Assembly (NCBI RefSeq): GCF_000003195.3
Contig: NC_012875.2
Span: 14,914,387 to 14,978,386, forward strand
DNA length: 64,000 bases
Reading direction: 5' to 3'
Source: Sorghum bicolor
Lineage: Eukaryota; Streptophyta; Magnoliopsida; Poales; Poaceae
The first letter of the stretch is position 1, and the number at the start of each line of letters is the position of its first letter. The notes below the pieces were generated by a model. That model was not told the origin of the DNA. It ran no database searches and worked only from the letters and a program-made list of their open reading frames with translations. The position numbers and the translations under genes were made by a program. Positions 53,750 through 64,000 of the stretch are shown in pieces.

Positions 53750-55103
53750 TGTTGACGGTCCTTAACTACCAAATATAATCATCAAATATATAAAGAAAAG
53801 GATCCAAATGGAACCAACACCTAGACTTAGGGTTTTATCTGACAGAATTCCACCAGTTTTGGTGTTTGTCTATTTCTGCAGGGGGTTATGAGGAAATATG
53901 GAGGAAAGGCCCACATGTCGGGTTTATATAGAGATATTAACGTGCCGCGTAATTTTCTATCATCTAGAAAAGTCCAGAAGGCACGGGAACGAACGGGAGG
54001 CCGAACGGGCCCGGGGGCAGGCGCCCACCCTCCCCCTTGGGCACCCGCCCTAGTACAAGCACCAATCACAGAATGGAGTACACCATTACAAAGATCTCAT
54101 CGAGTTGATCAAAATGCATATATTATTTTCTATATTTGGAGTTCGGAATCAAGAGATATTAATAAAAGAATGACTCCACATAAAAGAGCTACGGGATTAA
54201 TTGGGCCCAAATGAGATTTTGGTCCATTAAGGCCTATGTGCATTTTAATGAGATATGGTGGAAAGTTTAGTACTACATCGCCTGCTGAACCAAAAAGGCA
54301 TAAAAGGAGGAGGCTATATAAGCAAGGTCCCTGGCCCCTGGTGGAGAACACATCATTATAGAGTTGAGAGGTGCCCTCGAATGATAACCTTTCCTCTATA
54401 TAGAATTAGGGCTTAGCATCCAATGTGAGATTTGAATTAGTTCTTCTATGTTCTTCTAGATTAAGAGAGATAGAGTGGAGGTGTAAATCGGAGGAAGTTT
54501 GGATTGTCGGTGTCTACTCCGAGGTTGTACCTGTGGGATCAAGTCTCCTAACCCGAGGCTTGCTCCTAGGATTCCTCAATATTTCAACTTCTAAATTCTA
54601 GTAAGTTCTTGTTCATATTGTTCATTGGTTTATGAGTTTACTTTAATCTCTTTCGGTAGAGTTTAGAGTAATCATTGCTAGCGTAAACGTGGTGTTTGGG
54701 CTAGGGTACTCATAGATATCCCCTGTCTAGCTGGACCGTGGTAGTAGCAAGGAATGTGACATTTCCGAGTTACCTTTGTAGCCCACATCCCGTTAGAAGG
54801 ATCGATAGGGTTTATAGGTGCGGGTCGAACATCCTTTGTGGTGTCTAGATTCCGTGAGCCTCCCCAATAGAATAGTAGATCATCCTTACCAAGGTTAGAA
54901 CGAGAGTGCGGTTGTAGTCTTCTCTATACATCCCTCACATCGAATCACATTGTTTGTAGCCTAAAGGGTAGTAGCAATAGATTTGGTTAGTCAGATGCAT
55001 GCTTTCTCCTAGTGGTAAAAATATAAATACGATACTCTGGATAACCTCCCGGATGAAATGCTCACCGATATCCGTGCGCTTGCGGATCATTTCCTGATGG
55101 CAT
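53750..55103 (+). repeat. 3' LTR of E4, end removed by E5 insertion
   Basis: Starts TGTTGACGG after the polypurine tract and matches the 5' LTR until TTTCCTGATGG (about 55100). The last ~20 bp should lie beyond E5, outside the window. Confidence 0.85.
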
Positions 55104-56304
55104 TGTTGGGCATTCTTAACGTCACTACCAAAAGTAGACTTAGTTCTCTAATTCTGATAACGGCGCCAAAAATGCCAAAGCTAAGTTGTCATCCCCAGCA
55201 TGTCATGAAAGACGCGGTATTGAAATATGCAATTGCTCTTCTAAATAAATAACAAATAAGATCTACAAGCGCACAAATTAATACCGATGTAGCATTTTAA
55301 CCGAGAAGTATTTTAGGTATCGTTATTTATATTTTTACCACTGGGAAGGGATTGCTAAACATCAATGTTGATTATAGAATGGAATATAGAATTGAGTATC
55401 TATCATTGCATGTATAATTGAGAGCATTTATCTATCTCTTTCATACAGGGATAAGTGTCACATAAAGGATATATATAAAGTAATGAATGGTGACAAAGAT
55501 AATTAATCGGATCACCATAACTTAGCCACATATAAATATGATAAGCACCTCAATTAGATATTCTAGCAAGTCATTAGCATGGAATTAGGACGAACTACAA
55601 GAATATTTCCTAAGTTATTCTCAAATATACAGTCTAGCATATCATAGTTAGTGCAATTATACTTAGCAATCATTGCGAGACAGGACTACGCCCATGCATA
55701 GTGATATTATCAAGGAATATGAGAAACATCGCAAAAACTCCCCTGTAATAATGTTGCTCTGCCAGCCCTATACACGAGAGGGGGACTATATAAAAATCAA
55801 TGGAGCTGTCACTACCACGATGAATAATGAATTAGGGTTGAGAGGTGCTCTCCTCCAAGGGCCAGGGGGTCTGGTTATATAGTCCTTCCAAGCGAATATG
55901 GACCGTCAGATCAAACCGACATTAATCGCACGGTTTTCCTTGATCCTTTAGGTCGGTGGAGCATGATCCGCAAAGTTGAAGCTGATTGGTGGAGAGGCCA
56001 GTGCGGGTGCCCAAGGGGGTAGGGCGGGTGCCCTGCCCCCGAGGCCATCCGGTCTCCCGTTCGTTCATGTGGCTTCTGGACTCTTCTAGATGTAAGATAA
56101 TTGCGCGGCACGTTAATATCTCTATGTAAACCCGACGTGTGGGCCTTTCTTCCGTATTTTTCTGATAACCCTCTGCAGAAATAGACAAACACCAAAACTC
56201 GTGGAATTCTGTCAAATAAAATGCTAAGTCTGAATGTCGGTTACATTTGGATCCTTTTCTTTGTTTATTTGATAATTAAATTTGATACTTAAGGACCGTC
56301 AACA
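55104..56304 (-). repeat. 3' LTR of E5
   Basis: 1201 bp on the minus strand. Start TGTTGACGGTCC (56304 leftward), end ATGCCCAACA (55104). It carries the usual GC boxes (about 56010-56040). Its last 100 bp contain TTTTTGGCGCCGTTATCAG, resembling a primer site inside the LTR. Confidence 0.82.
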
Positions 56305-57700
56305 AACTCCCCCAAGCTTACCTCTCGTCTCACCTTTTTTTTCTTCGAGGTTCCGGGCACTTGCCCCTTTTTATTTCCTCATATATATTTTTTTAGAGCA
56401 CTGATCTCCTGAAATAATATAGCAAGTGATAGTAACCAAGATAACTTGAGCATTTATTTCACAGGGGAAACAGGAATGTTTTTGGCCATTCTCTACCGGA
56501 TTAGGAGTAGAATGTTTTTGGGTGGTTTCTGAAGATGAAAATGGGTGGATATATGTGGATGCGTACTTCTGGAGTAGAAGCAGCATGTATGAGTGAACGT
56601 GCAAGTGAATCTTGATTTTAACCACATGACAAGCTCCTAAGGGTCTACACAACTTGACCACACTCGATGCTCATAAGCAGTAAAAAAGTAAATGTGTGGC
56701 TCAAAGTCTAGCAAGCATGTATGTATGGCTGTGGTAGGAATTTAAACTCTCATCATACAGGAACTCATCATGTAATATTTTAAAGATTTTAAAAAATAAA
56801 ATTCTTCGGAATTCTAGCATCTCTAGGAATAGATAAACAGCAGCTCAACCTTCCCATATCATATCCGTTAACAACTTAGACATCAAATCAAGTTCTCTTC
56901 CCACATGTTCAGGTTTAGAGCAAACTTTAAATTATAACAGTTATGTCTAAACTAGAGAGAACTTCAAATTTGAAAATTAGGCAGAGCAACTATTCATCAT
57001 ATCCATGCTAGAGTTTTATTATTAAGATTCAGTTTAGCATAGCCACTTTATTTATTTATTAAGCAAACTAAGCAAAGGATATATATAAGCACAAAAATCT
57101 TGATTTGGTTTTTCATAATTATGTATATTTATATTTTAATATAGTATAAGTATATAGATAGATAGAAATACTTATCGAGATAAATGGGGGTGCTCTCCCA
57201 CAAGCTGAATTTTGACGTAATTTCTTTTGATGTAGCTAGCATGTGGCAGAGGTGTATTTGAAAGTCGGTAGCACCCTGACAGCAATTAGAATGTCCTCCG
57301 TCTGCTAGTCTTCTTGATCCTTGAATTCTATGGAGCTCAAATAGACAATAAAGCTTTGTGGAACTGATTAGGTGTTAGCATAAATATCTAGCCTTTATCA
57401 TGTTGAGCCTCCTCAATAAGTGTTACTCTCTATTTTATATTTAGATTTTATAAAGCGGAAAAATATTTATTTTATTTTTATGCCACCACAGTGAATGTAC
57501 TTATGGGTTTTATGCCACTTGTATACTCACATGGGGCTTACTGTTTTTTTAACATTTTTATTTTCTTTTTTTGGATAGTACGGACATAGTTACTAAGCAA
57601 ACGATTTGAAATAATTGAAAGGAAAAGGATAACTACCAAGTTTACCTCTTGGCAAGGCGTTCAGTGTTTTTATGTCCTCCGAACGGGACTCTCCGTTTTC
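56305..57700 (-). other. E5 3' untranslated region
   Basis: Non-coding on both strands as far as I can see; homologous to 51621-53749 of E4 and 1-2268 of E1. The reversed polypurine tract AACTCCCCCAAGCTTACC starts at 56305. Confidence 0.7.
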
Positions 57701-59538
57701 TCAGTTGTCTTGGAATTCGTTGGATGATGGAGTCGGTACTTCCGGCGGCGTCTCTTCTTCATGTATAGTTATCTTCTCTCTCCACACCTGACTCGGTGCT
57801 ATGGTCTCCTCTAGATAATTTTGTTCAAGCTGTATGTCTTCAGACCTTACCACTTCTCCTTCAAAGTCTGCCCATCCGTCCTTGATGATTTGCCTCCTCT
57901 TGTTGCGTCGTCTTCTTCTTGTCCTGACCTGCTTAGAGTCTTCAACGATATAATTAGGGTCAGTAAAATAGCGGCGTACCTTCTCTGAGGGAAAGTGCAT
58001 GTGAACTTCTCCGGTTCCAATGTAGATGATTGCTTTAACAGTGCTGATGAAAGGTCTCCCAAGGATGATGGGTGGATCGTACTCGTCTTCTCCCATGTCA
58101 ATAACCTGAAAGTCTATATGGACAAAATGATCGTCTATTTTGACAGGGGCATCAGTTACTATACCTTCAACCTTTCAGAATGTTTGATCTGCCATCTGGA
58201 GTTGAATGTATGTTGGTTTTAAGGGCATGGTTCCGAACAAGAGCCAATCGGTGACTGCAGCCATTCTGTTGACGCCCAATCCGGTGTCGCAAATTGTCTT
58301 GTAGAAGTTGTACCCATGGATGGGGCAATGAATGCTTGGCATACCTGGGTCGTCCTTCTTGGTCAGAAATGGTGACTTAAGTCGATGATCTTGACCTCCA
58401 TGAACTGCAGTGACCATCTTAGCTGACTCGGTCCACACTTGCTTGTTCCTGTTCCTCCTGTTGGTCCTCTTCCTTGGTTCATGTCGGGATTGCTCTGGGA
58501 TTTGTGTAGTCTTGTTCTTGAAGGAAAACATCTCCTTTCTCCCTTTGATGTAGAAACTGATCTTGGCAGCACTGGCGTAGATGACAGCTCTCGAGGTGTT
58601 CAAGAATGGCCTCCCTAAGATGACGGGTGCCCTCTCATCATTAGCGGTCTCTATCACCACGAAGTCTGCTGGGGCGTACAAAGTACCAACTCGGATGCAA
58701 AGGTTCTTCAATATTCCCTTTGGGAAACTTAACGTCTGATCTGCAAACTGCAAACACATGGTTGTCTCTAATAAAGGATATGTAAAGAATTTTTCATAGA
58801 GTACCATGGGCATATTGTTGACACTAGAGCCAAAGTCGCAAAGTGCTTCTGGGAAGTCCACCATGCCAATGGAGATCGGGATGACGGGGCGTCCTGGATC
58901 GCCTCTCTTGACCGGCAGAAGGTCAGTAGTAACTTTAGTGACGGGGTTACTCCAGTAGTTACCTGCTTCAAACATGTCTACAAGTTTTGCAGATTCTAAT
59001 CCTTCCGGTTGTGATGGTATACCAGGGTTAGTAGCAGGAACAGCAGCAGCTATTTGATTTAACTGAGATTCAATCATTTTATTAAAGCTAATTTGATTCT
59101 TGATGGCAGTAGAAAAATTATCAATTCTATTATTTATATTTTCTAACATTTTATCATTAGATGCCAATTTCTTAGATAGGTTATCCATTAGCTTTCCTTG
59201 ATTAGATGCTAACTCTCAGAGGTGGAAAATTATTATTATTAGTGTAAGAATTGTTACCTTGATAATTACTTGAGTAGTTAGGCCTCTCTTGATTCCAACC
59301 TTGATTTTTTGTTGAGGGCTGTTGTAGTAGTAGTTGTTGTAATTGTTGATGTAGTTCACATCCTCAAGCATCTCAGGGCAGTGATTGCCTGAGTGTCCAG
59401 TATCTCCACACTCCTCACAAGTCATGTGAGAGTCGTAGATGTGCATGACTTCTTTCTTATCTCCAGCTCTATCATCGAGCATCTTCATGAGCAGGTCTAG
59501 CTTTGCAGAAAGCATGTCTACCTTCTTGAGCTGGTGCA
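57701..59538 (-). pseudogene. E5 gag zinc knuckle plus two tandem retropepsin-like domains
   Basis: Reading from 59538 down: a complete CCHC knuckle (CEECGDTGHSGNHC), an N/Y-rich linker with two small frameshifts, and a coiled segment (LSKKLASNDKMLENINNRI). Protease 1 has ALCDFGSSVN, FADQTLSFP and VILGRPFLN. Then come a basic linker and protease 2 with KTICDTGLGVN, LQMADQTF and IILGRPFIS, a basic patch and a stop at 57701. One TGA (58175-58177) interrupts protease 2 at an expected CGA. Both domains have one catalytic-type Asp loop and one ILGRP strand, so each could be a retropepsin monomer. There is no reverse transcriptase downstream. Confidence 0.82.
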
Positions 59539-59622
59539 TGTTGGGTATTTTTAACATCATTACCAAAAGTAGACAATTTTCTAAATCTGATAACGGTGCC
59601 AAAAATGCCAAACCTATCCCTC
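59539..59622 (-). repeat. End of the E5 5' LTR
   Basis: 84 bp matching 55104-55190 (TGTTGGG, CATTACCAAAAGTAGAC, CTGATAACGGTGCC). It is cut by the Tat-2 LTR at 59623; the rest should lie beyond Tat-2. Confidence 0.75.
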
Positions 59623-60322
59623 TGTTGATGCAAAACAGATCTGCAAACACAAAGGGCTAATACCCGATTCAAACGTTAAGGCGTGCCAGCCGATTTGACC
59701 TTACTATCGGCAAAGGTGATAACTCGAATACTTTAGTCCTGACAACAGCGATGCGACCGGATGTCACGGCTAAGAGGTACTCACGCGGAACTTGAGAACA
59801 CGCCGAGCTTAAGTCGACGAATTCCTAAGAACTCGTAATAAAAGGGAAAAAGTATGACGAAGTCGTCGAAAAGTAGATGCTGAAATATGAGTAAAAACGT
59901 GTGTTTGATTGATTGATAGATATCTCATTACAAGGCCCTAGGGTCTATATTTATACCCTACTCAAAGAGCTACAACCAGAAACGATTAGATTTCGAATTC
60001 CAAACTACACGGAATCCGTATACAAAACGATGTAAATAATTAAGGAAATAACAAAACTATCCCCCGTGACAAACTGAAACTCCCTCACACAACGACCGGC
60101 AGCTCCCGGACTCCCTCTTTGCATCATCGGCAGACCCTTTGCCATAGTCATCGGCAGACTTTCTTATCCAGCCATCGGCACAGTCATATCACTGCCTGTA
60201 GACTTAGTCACGTTCAACTTCTCCTTCATCGGCAACCATCCTTATCGGCAACTCACCTTGTAAACATCGTACTGCCACCTCATCCTGCCATCCTAGACAC
60301 GTGCCCAAAAACGGTGTCAACA
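59623..60322 (-). repeat. 3' LTR of Tat-2
   Basis: 700 bp, TGTTGATGC at 59623 and GTGTCAACA at 60322. The TATA box reads ATTTATACCC at about 59949. The polypurine tract follows (CATGCCCCCCAGTTTCGG). Confidence 0.92.
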
Positions 60323-60511
60323 CATGCCCCCCAGTTTCGGAGTATAAAACTATTAATGCTCCAAAATTCTCTGCAGTAATGATGCCTTCTCCCGCAATTA
60401 ATGCTCCTAATCTGGTAACCGACAACCTCAATCTGAACAACTCTGATCCTATTCCTCCGCAGATTCCTCGAAATCCCCAACTTCCTAAACGGGCATTTCT
60501 TCTCAACCGTA

Positions 60512-60630
60512 CATTGGCAATAATACCGTTACAAAGATCTGCCGATGTTCTGACCAGGATATTCGCATAAACAGTTACTTCCCCTCTATCCGCCCATCGG
60601 CAATATGACCGTTATAGAACGCTGCCGATG
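60512..60630 (+). promoter_or_regulatory. Upstream regulatory repeat of the Tat-2 antisense gene
   Basis: Two 36-bp inverted pairs: CATTGGCA-N20-TGCCGATG (60512-60547) and CATCGGCA-N20-TGCCGATG (60595-60630), offset 83 bp, 177 bp upstream of the TATA box. All three distances equal those in Tat-1. CCGTTA (AACGG reversed) lies inside each pair. Confidence 0.6.
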
Positions 60631-60806
60631 GACCGACTAGGAGATCTTGCACAGTAAAATATCTCCAGATAATGATCGTTTCCCATCAAATCACCTGCAC
60701 AATCCCTGGATTATCGTGCGAACAGTTACCATATCCACCTGAGTACCCTCGGATTTCTCGGATGCGGCAAAGAGATAAGTCAGATTTGCCCTTGCCCATT
60801 TTGTCC

Positions 60807-60815
60807 TATAAATAG
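60807..60815 (+). promoter_or_regulatory. TATA box of the Tat-2 antisense gene
   Basis: TATAAATAG, about 150 bp before the exon 1 ATG, as in Tat-1. Confidence 0.75.
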
Positions 60816-60963
60816 TCCCTTCTCGGGTACTCCTTCCCCATCACATCTTTCTACTACCCAACTTTACTTTTCCAGCGGCGGCGCCATCCAAAACTCCCAA
60901 AATCTTCGACAAGTACTCCTCTTCATCAACTCCGGCGCCCCCAAACGCTTTCTTCGCAGCAAG

Positions 60964-63900
60964 ATGGCCGTCGGCTTCGTCGTCCCTGAGGTCAAATCTC
61001 CACCCCGTCTCCTGTATTTTTCCTTCATATCCCTGTTCATTCGCAATTCATTTTACTGAATATCTCCCTTTTCTTTCCTCTTTGTATTTCTTTTTATTCC
61101 CAAAAATCACTAGGAATTGTCCAATAAAATTGTCATCCCCACTGATCAACCACACCTCCAATGTCTCGGTCCTCTAGGAGATCCAGATCCAACCGAACTC
61201 ATTAACGCAGAAACCAACAGGATCCCCTTCAGAACTGAAAATTTTTTGTTAGATTTGTGGAAAGATACCTTCCTCTCTTGGCCTAGCCCTACCGTAGGGT
61301 GGAAAGACTGGTTCTTGAGAGTCAGCAATTCTTATGAAGTTCAGTGGGGCGAAAGGAAACTAGCCCAATGCATTAGGTTGTCTATCGCCGATATGCATAG
61401 GAATGAGTCACTGCTGATAGCTGCATCCTACTTTTGGTCAGACACCCTTAATGCTTTTGCCTTTGGCCACGGCCCTGCTTCTCCTACCCTTGCCGATGTA
61501 GCCATGCTTACTGGTCTAGACATATCTTCTGTCGATAGCACCCATTTTTTTGATACTGCCCCTAGTGCCAAGGTGGAGACTCGCGCTATAGGCGGTTGGT
61601 CAGGGTACATCCAGAAGTACCGTGGGAAAGGATCTGTTACCATAAAGGAACAAACCACCTTTCTGAACATGTGGCTGGACAAGTTTGTATTCAGGGGTCG
61701 ATCGGCAGGGCCGACTTCCGTCTATCTATCGGCAGCAGAAAGACTGGCTAACGGAGGCCAATTTCCTCTCGGCCGATACTTGCTTGGCGCTGTTTACCAT
61801 CTTCTCCATCAGGTAGCCCAGAAACTCCTGCTTGGCCAGTCCATCGGCAACTTGGGAGGCCCCTGGTGGTTTATTAATATGTGGCTCAATCTGCACCTGC
61901 ATAAGCGCCTTGATTTCAACTTGTTCACACAGCACTACCCAAGAGATATAGCCGAAAACCATGTGTTGGGTGAAGAGGAATCGGCAACGCGTGCCCCCTT
62001 GAACTTTGGTGAAGCTGTCATCGTTCTACCTGGTTCAGGGGGTAATCCGGATCAGATCGGCCGATTCTTCCAGACTCTGTATGAGGGTTTGGCCAGAGAC
62101 GAACGACCATGATTAGCTTATGCTGACCCAGATAGCATGCTCCCTCTGACCTTCAATCCATTTGATGAAGCTCTCGACAGAGACAATGAGGCGATGATGG
62201 CAATTGTGACTCCCAGAATCATTCCAGTGAATTTCTTTGGTAGCACAAAAACCTCTCCTCAGACTTATGAATTTTATAACCCATCGGCATTAGCTCGCCA
62301 GTTAGCTTTCGGCCAGTTGCCGTTTGCACTTCCTTATGCCGATGTGATAAAACCCAGAGAAACCATCAACAACCTTCTTGAGTGGATTCGAGTGGCCCAA
62401 CTACCACCAAACGCCGATACAGATGTAGATCTGTCGGAATGGGTTCCGGCTGCTTTTATCACTCAGGCATACAAGTTATGGTGGGCAGAGTGGAAAGAGC
62501 ATCTATTCTGCAGATCGGCCCTTTCATACCGTGGCATGATCGACTCCGAATACGAAGTTCCCGATGACACTGTAAGTATCTTATACCGATGCTCTATTTT
62601 TTCAATATTACTTCCATCGGTAGCTTACCCTTATGTTCCTTTTGCAGGTTGACAACATCCCTCCATCGGTTAGCAGGAGTGGCAAGCCGATTGACTTGTT
62701 TCCATCAGGCCCGATTTCCTCCATCGGCCACAATGCTCCCACCCTGGCTTCCATCGTGCATCGGGGTGTGCGTCTCAGGAAAGTCACCACCAGGAGAACC
62801 CAGACATCACCAACGGTAGCTGCTCCCACTCTGGCGCGGGCTTTCAAGGCAATTTGTTAAATCTTTTCCTTTATGCTGACTATCTTTATATCGGCTATAT
62901 TTATGCTTATAAACTCTTGTTCGTTATTGCAGCAAACCGGCGTATCGGCGAAAGCCAGGCGTGAAAGTGCAAATGCCCCCCAGTCTAGCCAACCAAAGAG
63001 AAAGGGCACCACAGGTGCTAAGACTGGAACAAAGCGCCAAAAGGTAGCAACTCCCCCTCCTCCTCCGGTGTCTCCAATTCCGGTGGAGTCTTCTCCATCT
63101 TCTCCAGAAGCCCAGCCACAACAAGCACCATCTCCCCCACCTATGCAGGAAGCACCACAGATAGAAGAACCCCAGCAGGAAGGACCTCAAACAGAAGATA
63201 CATCAGCTGATATGGGTGAACAAACAACTGGCCCGGTGGGTCCAGTTATACCATCGGCAGTTCTCCCGATTCAGACAACCGTTGTTCCTCCTCCAGGTAA
63301 CATACTTTAACAATATCGCTACCGATGAACTTATTCTCATTTAGTCTCATAACTCCTCTTGTCTTCTTTCAGTTGATATCGTTCCATCGGCAACTTCAAC
63401 CGATCAACCTATAGTTCCATCGGCATCTTTGGCCGATCAGCCTGCAGCTCCATCAGCACTTCTCAGTCAAAGACAAGAGATCGCCTTGAAGCAAGTAAGT
63501 CACCATTTACCGTTAGCATTATTTGCCGATTCTCTGAATATGAGCTAACTTTGCTTTCCCTCCCAGGAACAAGATTCTCCCCATAGCCTGTTCTCCTTCG
63601 CCATCGATCTCTCTGAAGAAGAAGGTGAAGAAGCAAGCTCCTCTCAGACGGTCAGCATTACATCGGCAGAGATCAGGGTCAGGCTGGAAGAATTGTCAGC
63701 TCTCCTTCACCAGGACACAGCGCAATTGGTTGATGACTCCGACCCTACCAAGACCCTGTTCAGAGCTCTCAGAGGCCAAATCCCAACCGATGTCGAAGAA
63801 ATCCTGTTCCAAGCCGCTCATCTGGAGAGTCGCCAGCTGCAGTACCAAAGAGCTTCTCGGCGTCTTGCCGATAGAGCCGCTCAGACTCAACTCTCTGATG

Positions 63901-64000
63901 AAATGAGGAAAGAGAAGCTCTTGACCGATGAGAAGCACAAGAACATCGGTATCCTGAGATCTTCTGGAGACGCGCTGAAGCAGAAGATATCCGATCTATC
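60964..64000 (+). pseudogene. Antisense gene of Tat-2: PMD-like/coiled-coil protein, six exons, 3' end outside window
   Basis: Exons 60964-60990, 61114-62571, 62648-62848, 62933-63296, 63373-63494 and 63567 to beyond 64000. Introns are GT-AG except intron 3, whose donor is GC (GT in Tat-1). Lengths of exons 1-4 equal those of Tat-1 (after the Tat-1 missing base); exon 5 is 33 nt longer. Exon 1 gives MAVGFVVPE. Exon 2 holds the plant-mobile-domain-like region (ADVAMLTGLDIS, FLNMWLDKFVF). Exon 4 is basic then proline-rich (KRKGTTGAKTGTKRQKV, PPPPPVSPIPVESS). Exon 6 is coiled coil. The only lesion seen is TGA at 62110-62112 where Tat-1 has TGG. Tat-1 is broken elsewhere, so their common ancestor was probably intact. 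Confidence 0.85.

Larger units (their letters stand above)
46583..55103 (+). mobile_element. Athila-like non-autonomous element E4
   Basis: LTRs at 46583-47929 and 53750-55103, the latter cut about 20 bp before its end by E5. The order is primer site, long leader ORF, non-coding stretch, zinc-knuckle remnant, one retropepsin, 2.1-kb 3' region, polypurine tract. It has the most complete leader ORF in the window but lacks the second retropepsin. No reverse transcriptase or integrase. Confidence 0.88.
55104..59622 (-). mobile_element. Athila-like element E5 (minus strand)
   Basis: 3' LTR 55104-56304, polypurine tract about 56305-56320, 3' region 56305-57700, gag C-terminus and two proteases 59538-57701, then the end of a 5' LTR (59539-59622) cut by Tat-2. 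The LTR end joins the middle of gag directly, so the primer site, leader and gag N-terminus are deleted. No reverse transcriptase or integrase. Confidence 0.82.
59623..64000 (-). mobile_element. Tat-lineage element Tat-2, 3' part
   Basis: The 3' LTR (59623-60322) is followed by the region carrying the antisense-oriented gene, which reads on the plus strand of the window. It is the same family as Tat-1 but about 10% diverged at the nucleotide level in exon 2. pol and the 5' LTR lie beyond the window. It is rich in GCCGAT/ATCGGC. Confidence 0.92.

Overview
The window reads as intergenic DNA from a grass-type plant genome. Essentially all of it is nested LTR retrotransposons, plus one small DNA transposon. 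I found no host gene, tRNA or rRNA. The grass assignment is an inference from the element types (Athila-like, Tat and Tekay/Del-like Ty3/gypsy families with GC-rich LTRs and a Transposase_28-type ORF). I cannot name the species.

Layout, left to right. (1) 1-3609: 3' end of an Athila-like element (E1, +). (2) 3610-4494 and 21859-25536: two halves of a minus-strand Athila-like element (E0), split by E2. (3) 4495-21858: complete Athila-like element E2 (+), with 1244-bp LTRs and a GTCTT target duplication. (4) 7694-20104: complete Tat-lineage element (Tat-1, +) inside E2, with 718-bp LTRs. (5) 25537-28834: a Tat fragment, a pol tail, an LTR with a tRNA-Met-type primer site, and a gag-position ORF. 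(6) 28835-33329: Tekay-like 3' end on the minus strand, joined in inverted orientation to (7) 33330-40514, a Tekay-like 3' end on the plus strand whose LTR carries a 755-bp Mutator-like element. (8) 40530-43657: a motif cluster and the 3' end of a second Tat-type family with an antisense Transposase_28-like ORF. (9) 43658-46582: Tekay and LTR debris. (10) 46583-55103: Athila-like element E4 (+). (11) 55104-59622: minus-strand Athila-like element E5. (12) 59623-64000: 3' part of another Tat element (Tat-2, minus), cut by the window edge.

The most interesting system is in the Tat family. Between pol and the 3' LTR, both copies carry an antisense gene of six exons. It has its own TATA box and encodes a protein of about 944 residues: a plant-mobile-domain-like region, a proline-rich linker and a C-terminal coiled coil. 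Exon lengths and splice sites agree between the copies. Each copy is broken by a different lesion, and differences between them are mostly silent (about 43 silent against 9 replacement in the first ~160 codons), so the protein has been under selection. The same family is saturated with GCCGAT/ATCGGC hexamers on both strands, in coding and non-coding parts. Two inverted pairs of this motif sit at exactly conserved spacing upstream of the antisense TATA box. This resembles, by analogy only, the dispersed-motif plus anti-silencing-protein arrangement of VANDAL transposons.

The Athila-like elements lack reverse transcriptase and integrase. They carry a zinc-knuckle remnant and, where intact, two different retropepsin-like domains in tandem, so they are probably non-autonomous and mobilised by a relative.
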